A model generated the notes under the pieces. The model saw only the letters and a list, made by a program, of their open reading frames with translations, was not told the DNA's origin and searched no databases. From Apodemus sylvaticus (taxonomy: Eukaryota > Chordata > Mammalia > Rodentia > Muridae), in assembly GCF_947179515.1 (NCBI RefSeq), contig NC_067477.1, forward strand, positions 73,332,644 to 73,396,643: a stretch of 64,000 nucleotides of DNA, read 5' to 3'. This document shows positions 21,481-34,466 of the stretch, piece after piece. The first letter of the stretch is position 1, and every line of letters begins with the position of its first letter. Position numbers and translations under genes: made by a program.

Positions 21481-22055
21481 TCTTTTTTTAAATCTTACCC
21501 TTTTATTTTTTGTTTTTTATTTTTTAAATTTAATTTAATTATTTATACTCTATAATTTGTCTCCCGCTACCCCGTCTACTCTCCAACTGTTTACATCCCA
21601 TACCTCCTCCCTATCCCCTGTCTCCATGTGCATGTCCCACCCACCACCCACATGATCTCTAAATTCCCTGGGGCCTCCAGCGTCTTCAGGGTTAGGTGCA
21701 TCATCTCTGAATGAACACAGATCCGGCAGCCCTCTACTGTATGTGTGCTGGGGGCCTCATATCAGCTGGTATATGCTGCCTGTTTTATGATCCAGTGTTT
21801 AAGAGATCTCAGGGGTCCAGATTAATTGAGACTGCTGGTCCTCCTACAAGGTCTCCCGTCTCCTCAGCTTCTTTTCAGCCCTCCATAATTCAACAACAGG
21901 GGTGAGCTACTTCTGTTCATTGGTTGGGTGCAAATATCTATATATGACTCTTTCAGCTGCTAGTTGGGTTTTCTGGAGTGCAGTCATGCTATGTCCGTTA
22001 TTGCAAGCTCACCATAGCCTCTGCAATAGTGTCAGGTCTTGAGACCTCCCCTTGA
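21481..22055 (-). mobile_element. L1 3' UTR (Lx8-like), minus strand, nested
   Basis: Antisense of the same class of 3' UTR as at 5283-6225: 'gtctcccgctaccccg', 'ccctctactgtatgtgtgctgg', 'atatcagctggtatatgctgcc' (core atatcagctggtatatgc), 'gagatctcaggggtccag', 'gtgagctacttctgttcattgg' (core gagctacttctgttcattgg). It interrupts an older plus-strand L1. Confidence 0.85.
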
Positions 22056-22430
22056 GTTAGTTTATATTTTCTCCTCTCTTTTTACTCTTTGTATATATTT
22101 GGTGGCTTCCTGATTAGTGTTTTCATAGGATTCCTTATTGTGCAAACAAGTGGGATTCTACATCTATATTTATTTATTGGCATTTTTCTGGAGACCTGTT
22201 CCTTCTGTTTGTTTGTTTTGGCCCATTGTGATGTGTTAGTTTTTGGTTTATCTCATTATATATTTTTAATCATTATCCTTTAGAAGCCTGTTTGTTTTCT
22301 AATGAGAGAGAAAAGGGATTGGATCTGGATGGAAGGGGAAGTAAGATGGAACTGGAGGAGTAGAAGGAGAAGAAACCACAATCAGAACATATTATCCGAG
22401 AAAAATCTATTTTTAAGACAAAATAAAGTG
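22056..22430 (+). mobile_element. Old L1 3' UTR, right part with tail
   Basis: It resumes with 'ttggtggcttcctgattagtg', 'catctatatttatttattgg' and 'tagaagcctgtttgttttc', then the terminal purine tract 'ggattggatctggatggaag' and 'cagaacatattatccg' with an A-rich end. These are typical of an L1 3' terminus. Confidence 0.8.
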
Positions 22431-25400
22431 TGACTCTGTCACGTATAGATGATAAAAGGTGACACTATGTTTCTTATAGACTAGGTTTTTTTCCAAGTTA
22501 ATACTGTGCATGACAAGCTTATAAGCCGTGCATGAGTAAGTCATAACTCAACGAAATTGCCCATGCAATGGACAACACAGAAAAGAATTTTGGCTGCTGT
22601 TCCTGAAAAGGCATTTATCTAACTTGTAGATCAATTGATATCAGACAGATAATTCAACTGATGACAAGGAATGGTGGAAGCTCAGAGTGAGTTTTTCACC
22701 CAGGGCAACTGCCATCATTGATTTTATCAATGCTTACTCAGTTTGGGGCTAAGGTAGCATAAAAGCCCCAATTCAAAGTTTATACCAGCTTCCTACAGTT
22801 CATTCCAGAAGAACTTCTTGGTCTATATAGATACAAAGAACAGGAAAGACATGGGGGTAAATTTGAATTGTTTCAGTAATTTGCCTACAGTGATGGATAG
22901 AATGTGAAAATATCAATAATAAAATAACCTACCTGTGCCAAAAGCTTATATCTATGGATGGCAATAGTGTAAAGTACCTGGCTGGGAGTGAGTGGCAGAT
23001 TTTGAGATAAAAGGTTCAAAAAGCTACTGTAAAAGGAATGCAATCGTTATTGGGTAAATTTGCTCAAAAGTGAAGAAAATGGCCAGCAGAACTATTCTCT
23101 AGAAATCTAATCTGTGTCTGAGCTGCTTTTTAGGAATGTCACTTCCTTTGGATTTTCCTGAAGAGTTTGGCCACATAGCAAAATTCTAGCTAAAACTCTC
23201 AGCATAGATTATTTTCCACCTATATTTAAAGGCACAGCAAAATGATATAAGTAAATACAAGGCAAAGTCTGTTAGCATAAAATGATGCAACTATTTAACT
23301 TAATCTCATTCTTTGCAAAATAATGTTAGAATTATTTGTAACTTGATGAGATTATGATTATTTTTTATCAAAAGAGAAACATTTTTTCTTTGTTTCTTAC
23401 AGGAGTATTTCCATTAAGTCATATCAGAGGTCTGCTTCAATCAAAATAAATCATGTGCACACAGCCTTTGGTATGTCCCTTTGTGTTGTGGTGATATTAT
23501 TCCACATGAGCAAACAAATGTGACATTCTAGAAGGTAAGGAAATTCATTAAGTCTGCTGAATTCTGCATCTAAGGATGGTCGAGTATCATCTCTGAACAA
23601 ATACCTAGTTTCTGAAACATCCCCAAATATAATCTAGAAATGTTGTCTCACTGTTTCCCAAAACATGGGTCCATCTATATAATAATTAACTATGTGTAAT
23701 AATTTCCTCCCTGACTGTGTGCAGTTCTCTTTAGTAAGGAAAGCGTACTAGATTCTCATAGACACATTCAAAACCAAGGAACTATCTTTCCAAAAAGCTG
23801 AAATATCTCTATACTAATAACCAATAACAATACTAACATGAATAATAATGGCATGAATATGTGGCAAAGCTGTGTGACACATACTGGATACAAGTGCTTT
23901 ACATAGATTTACTTTTCCTAAAACACTCAGAAGCAAATTCCATTTTCCTTACTTTCTATGGTGGAAAACTGAAACTTAGCCATGCTAAAGGCCTTTCTTC
24001 AACTAAGGAATGTTAAAATCAGTAGTAGTGAAAATTAACTGGCATGAAACTAAAGCTGCTGTGAGTGGACAAAAGAGACACTAAGGTGTTGAAATCAGGG
24101 TCCCTGGAAAAGAATTTATCACAGAATTGGTTTTTCTCATAAGTCCTTTCAGAAATTCATAATATACACAATTATTGGTCAGTAACCCTTGGGCAGTCTT
24201 TACTAGGTGAACGGTGGAAACTTGAAAGGTCAGTTCGGGTTACCCACAAACCTTGTGCTTTATAAATACTTCTGAAATAGGAAGAAATATCGTTGCCTTT
24301 TAAAGAAGAGAACCGGCTTTAAAGGGGCAGCTATACTAAGACTTTGTAACCTTGCATTGGCACTGTGGTTAATGCACTGAGCCTTAAAGAAAAGATGTCC
24401 ACTTAAAAGGAGATCTGGAGCATTGTAATCAAGTGGCAGAAATAAATTTAAAAACAGAAAAGAATAACTGTTGGCATTTCCTGAAGTTGAGTAGAACTTT
24501 CCCTTTTTTTTACAGTTTCACTTTTAATCCTGAGGCATTACTTTAGTGTGTATACATTTATGCTAATCATACACCACAGCCATGAGTTCTTCTATCAATA
24601 TGAAATGTTTTGTACTTGCTGTTTTTGTGCATCTTGTATTGTTATGTGCAATATACAAAATAATGTGTCTAACTATGCCATTTATGCTTTTGAAAGAAAA
24701 AGCAAATTACTTACTGAAGAGAATGGCATTTGCATGCATGTGTGTCAGCTTTCAAGCCATTTCCTTCTACAAAATATTGCTTTCTACACTTAGAAAATGC
24801 ATCCATCCATCAGTTACAAACCATTTCAAAGCACTTTATGAATCTACAGAGCAAAATGTACTTATCTTACATTGGCAGTGTCCCAGCTGTTACAAAATTG
24901 CTATTGTCCTAATACTTACAAGGCAATTTTAGCATCAGTTAATAATTTTACAGGATAGATAACTTCTAAAGCATTATAAAATGACAGACATTAAACAATA
25001 GCAACTTAGCATTTTTCGAAACAGTTCATGACAGCTTAAAAACTAAAGTGATTTTAATGTATAGTCTATGTAGTTTTAGTTTCTCATTGACAATTCCTTT
25101 AGAAGATAAAAGTGTGAAAACCCTTTTAAATAGTGGGTGAAAGAATAAAACAAATTTATCTTTAAAGATATTCAGTAAAAATCTCAATTAGGAATAATGT
25201 CTCAAATCTTCCTGTTCAGATAGTAGGTGACAAGAATTCGAATTTATTTAGGTAGAAAAAAAATGATGGTATCATTTAATGGTAGGGTACCACAAAATAA
25301 AAAGGCATATCTATTCATTAAAGCTAATACAAAAAAGAAAAATACAATGAACAGCATTTTATATAAATCAGTATGCATTATTTCTTCCTAAACACTGTTT

Positions 25401-28400
25401 TCTATCAATCTTCGTTTAAAAGCTTCAGTTAAAGGGGAAATCTAGGTAAATGTATCGTGTGTGATCTCTCTTGCTCCCGTTGTTTAAGTTGGTGGGATAG
25501 CCACACTGCTCACTTTCACTTGCATGTGTAACCACCCACCTTGGATAGCTAATGCTTTGACAGTGCACAAAGAAAAATAGCTGTAAACAGCCTTTATTAA
25601 TTGTGGATTTGATATATTGTTGTGTAATATCCTCAAAGATACAAAAATCTTTTGATAAAAACTATTGTGCATCAGAAATTAGTTTCATAACTTGACTTGT
25701 TACCTAAGACAAATTATTGCCAATATTCACTAAGGCCAGTTGACCACATCAAATGTCCAAAACCCCCTAGTATACAACTACCATCCTCTCTATCACTGAG
25801 TCACTGACATGTGGGCTCATTGTATGCTGTGCTACTGTATAATAAACCATGATCCTTCAGGAACAATTTTCCAAATTACGTAAGTCAAATTCACACATTT
25901 AATTCTGTCATATTTACTGCTGCTATGTCTCAAACATACATGATCTTTTGTGAGACTATTACATGGTTTATTTGTTTCAGCACTTTTAATGATACCAAAA
26001 TAGTAAAGAAAATTATAACTCTAAAGTCTTAAGTACTTTTACAATATGCTATTATTTTACTAGTTATAGATACTAGTACTTGGACACACCCTGAATATAT
26101 GTGCTAAAATACACCAAACAGCCAGATACCCGATAGCCTTCTCACATGAGTACAAGGAAACTGGTTTTAACCAGTCTCAGTTTGTTCTGTTCAAAGCAAC
26201 ACTCACAAGGTGTAGAAAGTTCTGGGTGAACAGAAAACTTGTGTTGAGTGAATGTTGATTGATCATGCTGATTCAATTTGAAATAATTAACTCTTCCCTA
26301 GATGTTTGAAGTTTCAAATCTTTTTTCCACAGTTTGTATGTAGAGAATTGCTCTCAAAAAAAAGAAAAAAACTCACATGAATCTCACTTGGAAAATCAAG
26401 CATATACTTCTTGCCAAAAGTTATTGAAAAGCATAAAACCTTGTATTAAAACATTGATGTGCCTAAAATTACAAAGTGTCTTTACCAGAATAACCTGTTA
26501 ATATAAAACGGACGTATTTATATTGATGGTGTAGAAAACTAGATTAATATCAGGTAGTTCTTTCTTTGCCTTTATTCATTATCAAATTTTTAATAATTTT
26601 AAGTTATCAAAATATATCTAATTACATTAACAAAGATGAATCCTGTTAATATGTATAAAATATGAAAGGGATAGGATACATTGTTTAGGAAAATTACTTT
26701 TGGCACAAAGACAGTAGTGCTTTCCTTTAAGTTGCAATTTTAAAACATCATGTGATTTAATCATTTCTTTTCCACATGTTCTTCTCTTAATCTCAATTTC
26801 AAAACTTATGGTAACCTTTAGCAAAAAATTATTTAGTGGCAATGATAATGACTTCTACATGAACAACAATAGGAAATTTGTTTTATGTAAGATATTATTT
26901 TCTACTAAATTCTGGCAGACCCTAGTTTTCACGGAGAACTAGGCAAAGACCGCATCATCTTGAAGGTTCTAGAACACCGCAGTGTTTTCAATACCTCCTT
27001 CCTACGTAGGCCTTGAGTTGAAATGCCATTTTCTCCTCAAACCATGATATGTCTACATGCTCTCCCAGCTCTCTAGAGTGAGCCAAGTGAGAAGATGCTT
27101 CCTGCTTCTCAAAGGGAAAGATCACACTGTCCTTCAGAGAAATAAACCTGAGTCTCTAGTTTCAATCACACCAAAGTCAGCTCCTAGAGATAAAACTTCC
27201 CCAATCCTACTTAGCATTTAAGCATTTAAGCATGAAGCCAGAATTTTAGCTAGATTTTTATTCCATTGTTGAGTCACAACATCTAAAAATATGTTGGGAT
27301 CTTAGTTTCTTTGCTAGCATATCATACACACCTGCATGGCATGAATTATTAATATAAACAAATTATAATTTTTAAGTTGTTTGTAATACCAAGACACACA
27401 TCACCCAGTTTTAGGCAAGGAAATCTGAAGGACAAAATGAAACAGTTCAGAGGAGAAACCACCATAATGTCAGGATAATTCTTGATCCAGAATTAAGATA
27501 TATAAAGTTTTTCCAAAGATTGTCAATTGCTGATCTATTGCAGGTGGCTCAAGTCTTACAAAGAAGCTGGTTGATTTGATTTGACTTGATTTCTGGGATA
27601 TCTTATATTCCAATCAAGGTCCTGAATCTCTGAAGTTTGCTAGGAGTCATTCTATCACAAAACTTTACTGAAGCAGTCATGCTATACAGCTTTTCTAAAG
27701 CTGTTATCTTCATGCTGTCTATATGGTCTAAAGCTGTTGTCTTTTTACAATAAGGATGTTCTATTTGCAGTGAAATTAATTTGTTCAAAATTAGTTCATG
27801 TTTGAATTTACCCATAGCTTAATCTCACCTTTCCCATCAAGTAATACAAGCCAAGACTGCCATATCTTTAAAACCCTAGAATTACTACTACCTTATCTAC
27901 ATGAATATAGCGTGGAGCCAGAATGACTGTGTTTGAATCCTTCTGTGATATTTCTGCTATATGTGGCCTTGGGGGAAAAAAGCTTAGTATCTCAATTGAC
28001 ACAGGTAAAATCATAAATTCAGTAGACCTAATTCATACTAAATGTTCTGATTAATGGCAGCCACATATTAAATAAATACCTCAAGTATTGGCCCAAGATC
28101 TAGGCAAGCTGGCTATTATTTTCAGTAGTTGAGATCCTCCTTTTAAAGCCAATGTTTATTACAGCCACCCAGAATGCAACTCAGTACATTTTTGGTACTG
28201 CTCACAAAATCAGCAGAAAATATATCCAGCTGAGAAGATAATAAGGGAACATAATATTATTTGAAAATAAAATATTTTGCAATATTATAAAATGATGTTC
28301 AAATTACAAGTTTTTTATTTCAAATTATTATTCAAGAGTATATTTACTTTGGAAAATTTCAAGATCAACATTAGTAGATAATTATAAACATTTATAATAA

Positions 28401-28687
28401 TATATATTACAAAATAAATAGTAGGACAATAATCTAGTAGAAAATGTTAAAAGTTCAACTAAAGACAACATTCAAATACTTTAAGTTCAAGGCTTTATGA
28501 GCAAACACACAAAATTAAAGAAGTTTCAAAATTATAAAGAATGTTTCTACTATAATAATCATTGCTAAAATGCAGATATTGATCTCATTGATAGTCTGAA
28601 TTTTCTTTAATATTTTAGCAATCTCACTATTGTATGACTTATATTCTATTATCATACATGTACTCAAACACCTTTTTATCACATCTC
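22431..28687. other. Repeat-poor, AT-rich unique DNA
   Basis: About 6.3 kb in which I recognise no L1, SINE, LTR or microsatellite of note. Overlapping 80-116 codon frames at 24,548-24,932 have no domain, no consistent codon use and no visible splice context. No exon can be supported. The gap in repeats contrasts with both sides, which makes conserved non-coding DNA possible here. Confidence 0.55.
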
Positions 28688-29165
28688 AGTTTTTTAATTT
28701 TTAATTAGTTATTTTATTTATTACATCATGAATGTTGCCCCTTTCCAGACCTCCATCACAGAGTTCTTCACCCCCTCCCCCTCCCCTTTGCCTCTGAGAG
28801 GGTGAACCCACCCCCAGGAACCCCCCTTCCATGGGGTATCAAGACTCTAAAGGATTAGGTTCATCTTTCTCCACTGAAGCCAGACAGGGCAGTTCTCGGC
28901 TACATATGTGCCTGGGGGCCTCAGGCCAAGCCATGTATGCTCTTTGGTTGATGGCTTAATCTCTGGGAGCATTGATACTGTTCATCTTCATTTGGGTTTG
29001 CCATCTCCTTCACCTCTTTCAGTCCTCTTAACTCTTCCAAAGGGGTCCCTGACCTCAATCCAATGGTTGGCTGTAAGTATCTGCATCTGTCTCAGTCAGC
29101 TTCTGTTAGACTCAGAGGACATACATGCTAGGCTCCTGTCTTCAAGCACACTACTATTATTCTGC
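28688..29165 (-). mobile_element. L1 3' UTR, minus strand
   Basis: An antisense L1 tail begins in 'ttatttattacatcatgaatg', followed by a C-rich tract (28,770-28,830), 'ggggtatcaagactctaaagg' (core gtatcaagactctaaagg), 'gccagacagggcag' and 'ggctcctgtcttcaagcac'. It is 5' truncated at about 29,165. The ORF 28908-29168 is antisense UTR. Confidence 0.85.
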
Positions 29166-29169
29166 TAAA

Positions 29170-30568
29170 TGAAAATAACGATGTAACAGCTCCTAATGAC
29201 ACATTTCTATACCCATAGGTCCATGCATTGCTTAACTGTTATTAGAAAAATTTCCTCTATCAGAAGATGGTATTTAACCCCAAGTCCACAAGTGGAAAAT
29301 GTGCAGACAATGAGAGACGTTTGTCTGTATCTATATCATGTAGTATCTATATCAACACCAACACCTACAGACTTGATGTTCTATTCAGAAGGGAAGACAC
29401 AAAGATTGCCAAGGATGGAGGTAGTGGATCACTCCAAGTAAAGAACATACTCCAATCACAATAAGACTAATGCATATTTGAACTGACAAACACTATACAG
29501 CATACATAGCACTCAAGTCAGACAAAATAGACATTAGAAGTGGATGAAGGGAGGAAACTTGGTGGGAGAGGGAGTCAGGAGGGGAACAGAAGTGGGAATC
29601 AGGTGTTAGGAGGTTGGTTGGAGAGAAGGACTAGGAAAAAGAATGGAAATCAGTGTAGGGCCATCTCTGGAATGAGTCAAAGAATTGGGAGATGGAATTC
29701 TCTGGTTGTCTATAGGTGTGACCCTAACTAAAACTCCTATCATTGGGAAGATATGGAGACTGAAGTGGCCACCACCTGTAGCCAGTCAGGACTTCTAGTG
29801 GACACAAGAGGACACCAACCCACTCACAAAACCTTTTGCCCAAAATTTGTCCTGTCTACAAGAAGCACAGAAATGAAGATGCGGCAGAGACTGAGGGAAC
29901 CGCCAAACAATCACTGGCCTAACTTGAGATCTATAACATGGGAGAGAGTGTCAGCCAACCCCTGACACTGTTGATATTTTTCTCATATGCTTGCAAACAG
30001 GAGCCTAACAGAACTGTCTTCTGAAAAGCTTCATCCATCAGATAATGGAAACAGATGCAGAGACTCACAGCCAAATATTAAGTTTATCTTGGGGAGTCGT
30101 GTGGAAGAGTAGGGGGAAGGATGGAGGAAGCCTAAGTTGTCAAGGACACCAGGAAAACCTACAAAATCAACTAACCTGGGCCCACAAAGGCTCATAAATA
30201 CTGAAGCATCACCAAAGAGCATGTATGGACTAGAGCTAGACCCCTTACGCTCATGTAAAAGACATATAAATTGTTCATGTGGGTCCCCTAACAATTGAAG
30301 CAGGGACTGTCTCTTATTCTGTTACCTGAATTTGGTTCCCTTTACCCTAACTGGGCTTCCTTGTCTGGCCTCAATGCGATAGAATGTGCTTAGTCTTGCT
30401 GCAACTCTATGTGCCTGATGTCCCAAGGTTGGTTGCTACCTATGAGGGATCTCCCATTCTCCCAGGAGAAGGTGAAGGGGAATGAGAAAAGGAGGTGTAA
30501 GGGTAGGGATGGAAAGAGAGGATGCAGTGCTATGAGTGGGAGATAAATAAATTAATGAAAAAAAACTC
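29170..30568 (+). mobile_element. L1 3' UTR, long, plus strand
   Basis: About 1.4 kb of an older L1 3' UTR: 'aggtccatgcattgcttaac', 'aatgagagacgtttg', 'gaaacttggtgggagaggg', 'ctcccatcattgg'-like text (29,735), 'ggacttctagtggacac', 'aacccctgacactgttgat', 'gcttcatccatcagataatgg' (core cttcatccatcagataatgg), 'aaaacctacaaaatcaac', and 'ggagataaataaattaatg' before A8. Six short ORFs in it (29,196-30,294) are not genes. A direct butt against the minus-strand L1 tail at 29,165 points to nested insertion. Confidence 0.8.
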
Positions 30569-30734
30569 ATTCTAAATAGATTGATCTAGTAACTTCTGTT
30601 GGAACTCCTGTAGGTACATAAAATATAAAAATGAGATTAGATTAACAATTAGTATTATGGTCTCAGACTCTAGTTCTGTTTCCTTTCTTGTGTGTATTTA
30701 AAATTTATATTTTAATGTTGGTTCCTATCATATG
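30569..30734. other. Unassigned
   Basis: Short AT-rich spacer with no recognised feature. Confidence 0.35.
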
Positions 30735-30854
30735 CCTTGAAAAAAGAAAAAATAAGGAAAACAAAAATCCTAGCACAAAGAAGGGAGATTGGTCACAAAA
30801 TACCAACCACAATCAATACACTACAAGCAGTAGCTGCTGGAAGAGGAAAGTTAG

Positions 30855-30990
30855 TTTTCTTTTTTTTATTTTCTATATTCTTTGTTTACATTCAAAATGA
30901 TTTCACCTTTCCCAGTTCCCCCCTCCCCATAAGTCCCATAAGCCTTCTTCTCTCCACCCATTCTCCAATCACCTCCCTCTTTTAGTTACA
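30855..30990 (-). mobile_element. Short L1 3' end, minus strand, nested
   Basis: Antisense terminal L1 sequence: 'ctttgtttacattcaaaatg', 'tttcccagttcccccctcc', 'cataagccttcttctc'. About 135 bp, strongly truncated. Confidence 0.75.
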
Positions 30991-31097
30991 CTCTAGGCCA
31001 GGCTTCATGCTCAGAGGTAGCCGACCAGTACAAGCTGTGCTCTTTTCTGTTTGTTTTGTAGTTTTATCTTTTCATTTTGTTTTGTCTGTTTATATTT

Positions 31098-31292
31098 TTT
31101 CAATACATTTTTAAATTCATTTATTTATTTAATGTATTTTAGTACACTGTCACTGTCTTCAGACACACCAGGAGAGGGCATCAGATCCCCATTGCTGATG
31201 GTTGTGAGCCACTATGTGGTTGCTGGGAATTGAACTTGGGACCTCTGGAAGAGTAGTCAGTGCTCTTAACTGCTGAGCCATCTTTCCAGCCC
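31098..31292 (-). mobile_element. B2/B3 SINE, minus strand, with target duplication
   Basis: The full antisense order is present: tail tttatttatttaatg, 'gtcttcagacacaccagg', 'gggcatcagatcccc', 'tgagccactatgtggttgc', 'gggaattgaacttgggacc' (B box), 'cagtgctcttaactgctg' and 'agccatctttccagcc'. A 12 bp duplication CTGTTTATATTT lies at 31,086-31,097 and 31,293-31,304. Such SINEs carry an internal RNA polymerase III promoter. Confidence 0.95.
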
Positions 31293-31482
31293 CTGTTTAT
31301 ATTTGTTGTTGTTGCTGCTGCTGTTTGGGGAACTGTTTTTTGTTTGTTTGTTTGTTTGTTTTTAGAGGGAGAGAAAGGACATTAAGTTGGGTGGGTAGGG
31401 ATGTGGGAAGACTTGGCAAAACTTGAAGAGGGAGCAAGAATATCATCAGAATATATTATATGAATTTTTAATAGTACAAAAT

Positions 31483-31783
<301 letters not shown>

Positions 31784-31890
31784 CTCTACAGACTTTTCTG
31801 TACTTCAATCCTATAAAGGCATTTTTTTCAATTAAGACTCCCCTTTCCTAGATAACACTAGCTTGTGTCAAGTTATTAAGAGGTCAATTA
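31784..31890 (+). repeat. 3' end of the dispersed repeat also seen at 960-1225
   Basis: 'ctataaaggcatttttttc', 'aattaagactccccttt' and 'agcttgtgtcaagtta' correspond to the terminal part at 1136-1195. Confidence 0.55.
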
Positions 31891-32398
31891 GGACAGGCAC
31901 TAAAATAAATAAAACCAAAAGTAATATTTTAACTTTTCCATACATCTTGGTAGGCATCTTATATGAGTTTCTTTCCCTACAACAGTTCTGCTGTTGTCCC
32001 ATGGAAGGTAAAGTTGTGTTTGCTTAAGGAAAAAGAAGACAAACTATATAATACCATTCCAGGTCTGGATACAGAAATCCTATCCAGGCCTGGTAAGAAA
32101 TGTTAAGAGTAAAATCTAGAACAAAAGCAAAGGTCACACATGATTGTCCTTAGATAACTATATCCCATTTCCAAAGAGTATGGTGTAGAAATGAACCATG
32201 CATATATGAGCAGACCTACTTGAGTATATGTTTGTGTTGAGTCACATTGAATATTCATTTCAATTTGACCAGAAAACAGTTTATCTAAAGTTATAAACAA
32301 ATTCATCTGATTTAATATTCATTATTTTGACATGGCAGATAAAGGTTAATATACAGTATATGTACATATTACATATACAGTATGTAAGATACATATAC

Positions 32399-32450
<52 letters not shown>

Positions 32451-33280
32451 TTATACACATGCACATACACACACCACAGTCAAGATGAGGAAGGATATCT
32501 TGAGACATGTAGGAGACTCAGCTCACTCACTGTACTCTAATGACTTGGCTATGAGTCATCCACAAACCCAAATGAGAAAATCTACAGGGTCCTTTCCTGG
32601 ACTGAACTGTGGTATAATAGTGCAAAGAGAACCACTGACATTACCTCTTTCTTGCTTGGGATATTCAAAATTGGAGAGTGGGGAGGTTTCATAAAATATC
32701 CATTTGGGGACCTTTTGGTGTGGGCAGGTTGGGGTTTAAACCAAAGGATCTCATTCTCCAACCTCCCTAGGCTCAGGTTCAGTATAGTAGACGGTGTGCC
32801 TCTCTCAGCTTGCATTTCTGTCTTAGGGTAGTACATGTTCCCAGCATAATCTCTCCAGAGCAGAAGTTAGGGATAGCAAATGCTGGCTTCAACATGGGGT
32901 TTAATTTTTGAGGTTAGAACCAGTAAAGGATCTAGTGAAGAAAGTACATAAAAGAAGGTACTCTGGCATTCAGGAATCCAACCTAAGGAAAACAATAAAC
33001 TGGATTCTAGTCAGTTTGATATACGTTCAAACACCAAATCCTGGTGTTTTTATTCCCCTTCTAGATGATTAAGTAGTTCCTTTACTTTCCTTCTTCACTG
33101 CTTTTCTTGACTCCATATTTCACCTTCATGCTCCCCAGAGTATGAAGTAGGAAAATGCAGGTCTTTTCTGCTTCCATTCTTTAAAGATGTAGGGGAAGAC
33201 TGGAACAGAAGAGGAGTGTATCAATTCTATTTACATAGAAATAGCCTTCACCTCCCCCTATTGTAGACAAATTAAATTCC

Positions 33281-33320
<40 letters not shown>

Positions 33321-33466
33321 CAATCTTCTCATTAAGAGAAGGAACTAGATGAGCTAGACAGACAGACAGACAGACCAGGTTAATAAGTAGGTACAGGGCA
33401 GGGCATTGCCATAGTCCCTCCCTTTGAGGATAGGGAAGGAAGGAGTCTGATAAAGATACAACCTTC
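31891..33466. other. Unassigned, with microsatellites
   Basis: A TA tract lies at about 32,399-32,438, a CA tract at 33,283-33,318 and four to five GACA units at 33,356-33,375. No gene is recognised in the remaining sequence. Confidence 0.45.
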
Positions 33467-34465
33467 CTGTATATGGGATGGATCTCCAGGTAGGGCAGTA
33501 TCTAGATGGTCTTTCCTTCAGTCTCTGCTCCACACTTTGTCTCTGTATTTCCTCCCATGGGTATTGTGTACCCTATCTAAGAGGAAATAAAGAACCCACA
33601 CTTTGGTCTTCATTCTTTTTTTTTTTTTTTTGGTTTGTTTTTTTGTTTGTTTTTTTGTTTGTTTTTTTGTTTGTGTTTTTTATTCGATATACTTTTATTT
33701 ACATTTCAAATGATTTCCCTTTTTCTGGCCCCCCACTCTCCAAAAGTCACATAAGCCCCCTTTCCTCCCCCTGTTCTCCCACCCACTCTTTCCCACTTCC
33801 CTGTTCTGGTTTTGCCTTATATTGCTACACTGAGTCTTTCCAGAACCAGGTGCCACTTCTCCATTCTTCTTGTACCTCATTTGATGTGTGGATTATGTTT
33901 TGGGTATTCCTTCATAAGCCTCACATAGTCTGTGAATTACATCGTGGGTATTCCAAGCTTACCAAAACCAAACACTATTGTGGATGCAAACAAGTACTTG
34001 ATGACGGGAGACTAATATAGCTGTTTCCAGAGAGGCCCTACCAGTTCCTGACAAATACAGAGGGGGATGCTGTCAGACAATCATTGAACTGAGCACAGGG
34101 TTCCCAACAGAGGAGCTAGAGAAAGGACCCAAGGAGCTGAAGGGGTTTACAGCCCCATAGGAGGATCAACAATATGAAACAATCAGTACCCCCAGAACTC
34201 CCAGGGACTTAACCACCAACCAAAGCGTACACATTAAGGGACCCATGGCTCCAGCCACATGGGTAGCAGAGGATGGCCTGCTCGGTCGTCAATGAGAGGA
34301 AAGGCCCTTGGACCCATTGAAGGCTCATTGCCCCAGGATAGGGGAATGCCAGGTCAGGGAAGCAGGAGTGGGTGGGTTAGGGAGCAGGGGGAGGGGGCAT
34401 ATGATAAGGGGCTATGGGAGGGGAACCGAGGAAAGGGGTTAACCTTTGAAATGTAAAGAAAATAT
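33467..34465 (+). mobile_element. 5'-inverted L1 (Lx-like 3' UTR)
   Basis: 33,467-33,955 is L1 3' UTR on the minus strand. Its 5'-most sense end ('gaagcttgg...') lies at the junction and its sense 3' end ('cccatatacag') at the left edge. 33,956-34,465 is plus strand and begins with the L1 text that should come next ('accaaaaccaaacactattg'). It runs to the terminal 'ctttgaaatgtaaag'. This inverted-then-sense order is the twin-priming product. A younger L1 3' UTR has inserted into the inverted part. Confidence 0.75.
33613..33909 (-). mobile_element. Rat-type L1 3' UTR, minus strand, nested
   Basis: Starts with a T-rich tail that has (TTTG)-like units (33,613-33,680), then 'attcgatatacttttattt', 'acatttcaaatgatttccc', 'ccagaaccaggtgccac' and 'gattatgttttgggtattc'. 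It matches antisense of 43,190-43,434. The insertion is only about 300 bp. The target duplication is short (about 6 bp, CTTCAT). Confidence 0.9.
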
Positions 34466-34466
34466 C

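Larger units (their letters stand above)
30735..31482 (+). mobile_element. Old L1 3' UTR split by two insertions
   Basis: Plus-strand L1 text at about 30,735-30,854, 30,991-31,097 ('gaccagtacaagctgtgctc', 'gttttgtctgtttatattt') and 31,293-31,482 ('gacattaagttgggtggg', 'gaatatcatcagaatatatt') reads as one tail once the minus-strand L1 end (30,855-30,990) and the B2 SINE (31,098-31,292) are removed. Confidence 0.7.

Noticed and set aside
24548..24932. Three overlapping plus-strand ORFs of 60-116 codons in unique DNA
   Set aside because: They compete in different frames, lack a recognisable domain and show no splice or promoter context.
28688..30568. Single twin-primed L1 made of the minus tail at 28.7 kb and the plus part at 29.2 kb
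   Set aside because: The plus part has its own 3' terminus and A run at 30,568, so two separate insertions fit better.
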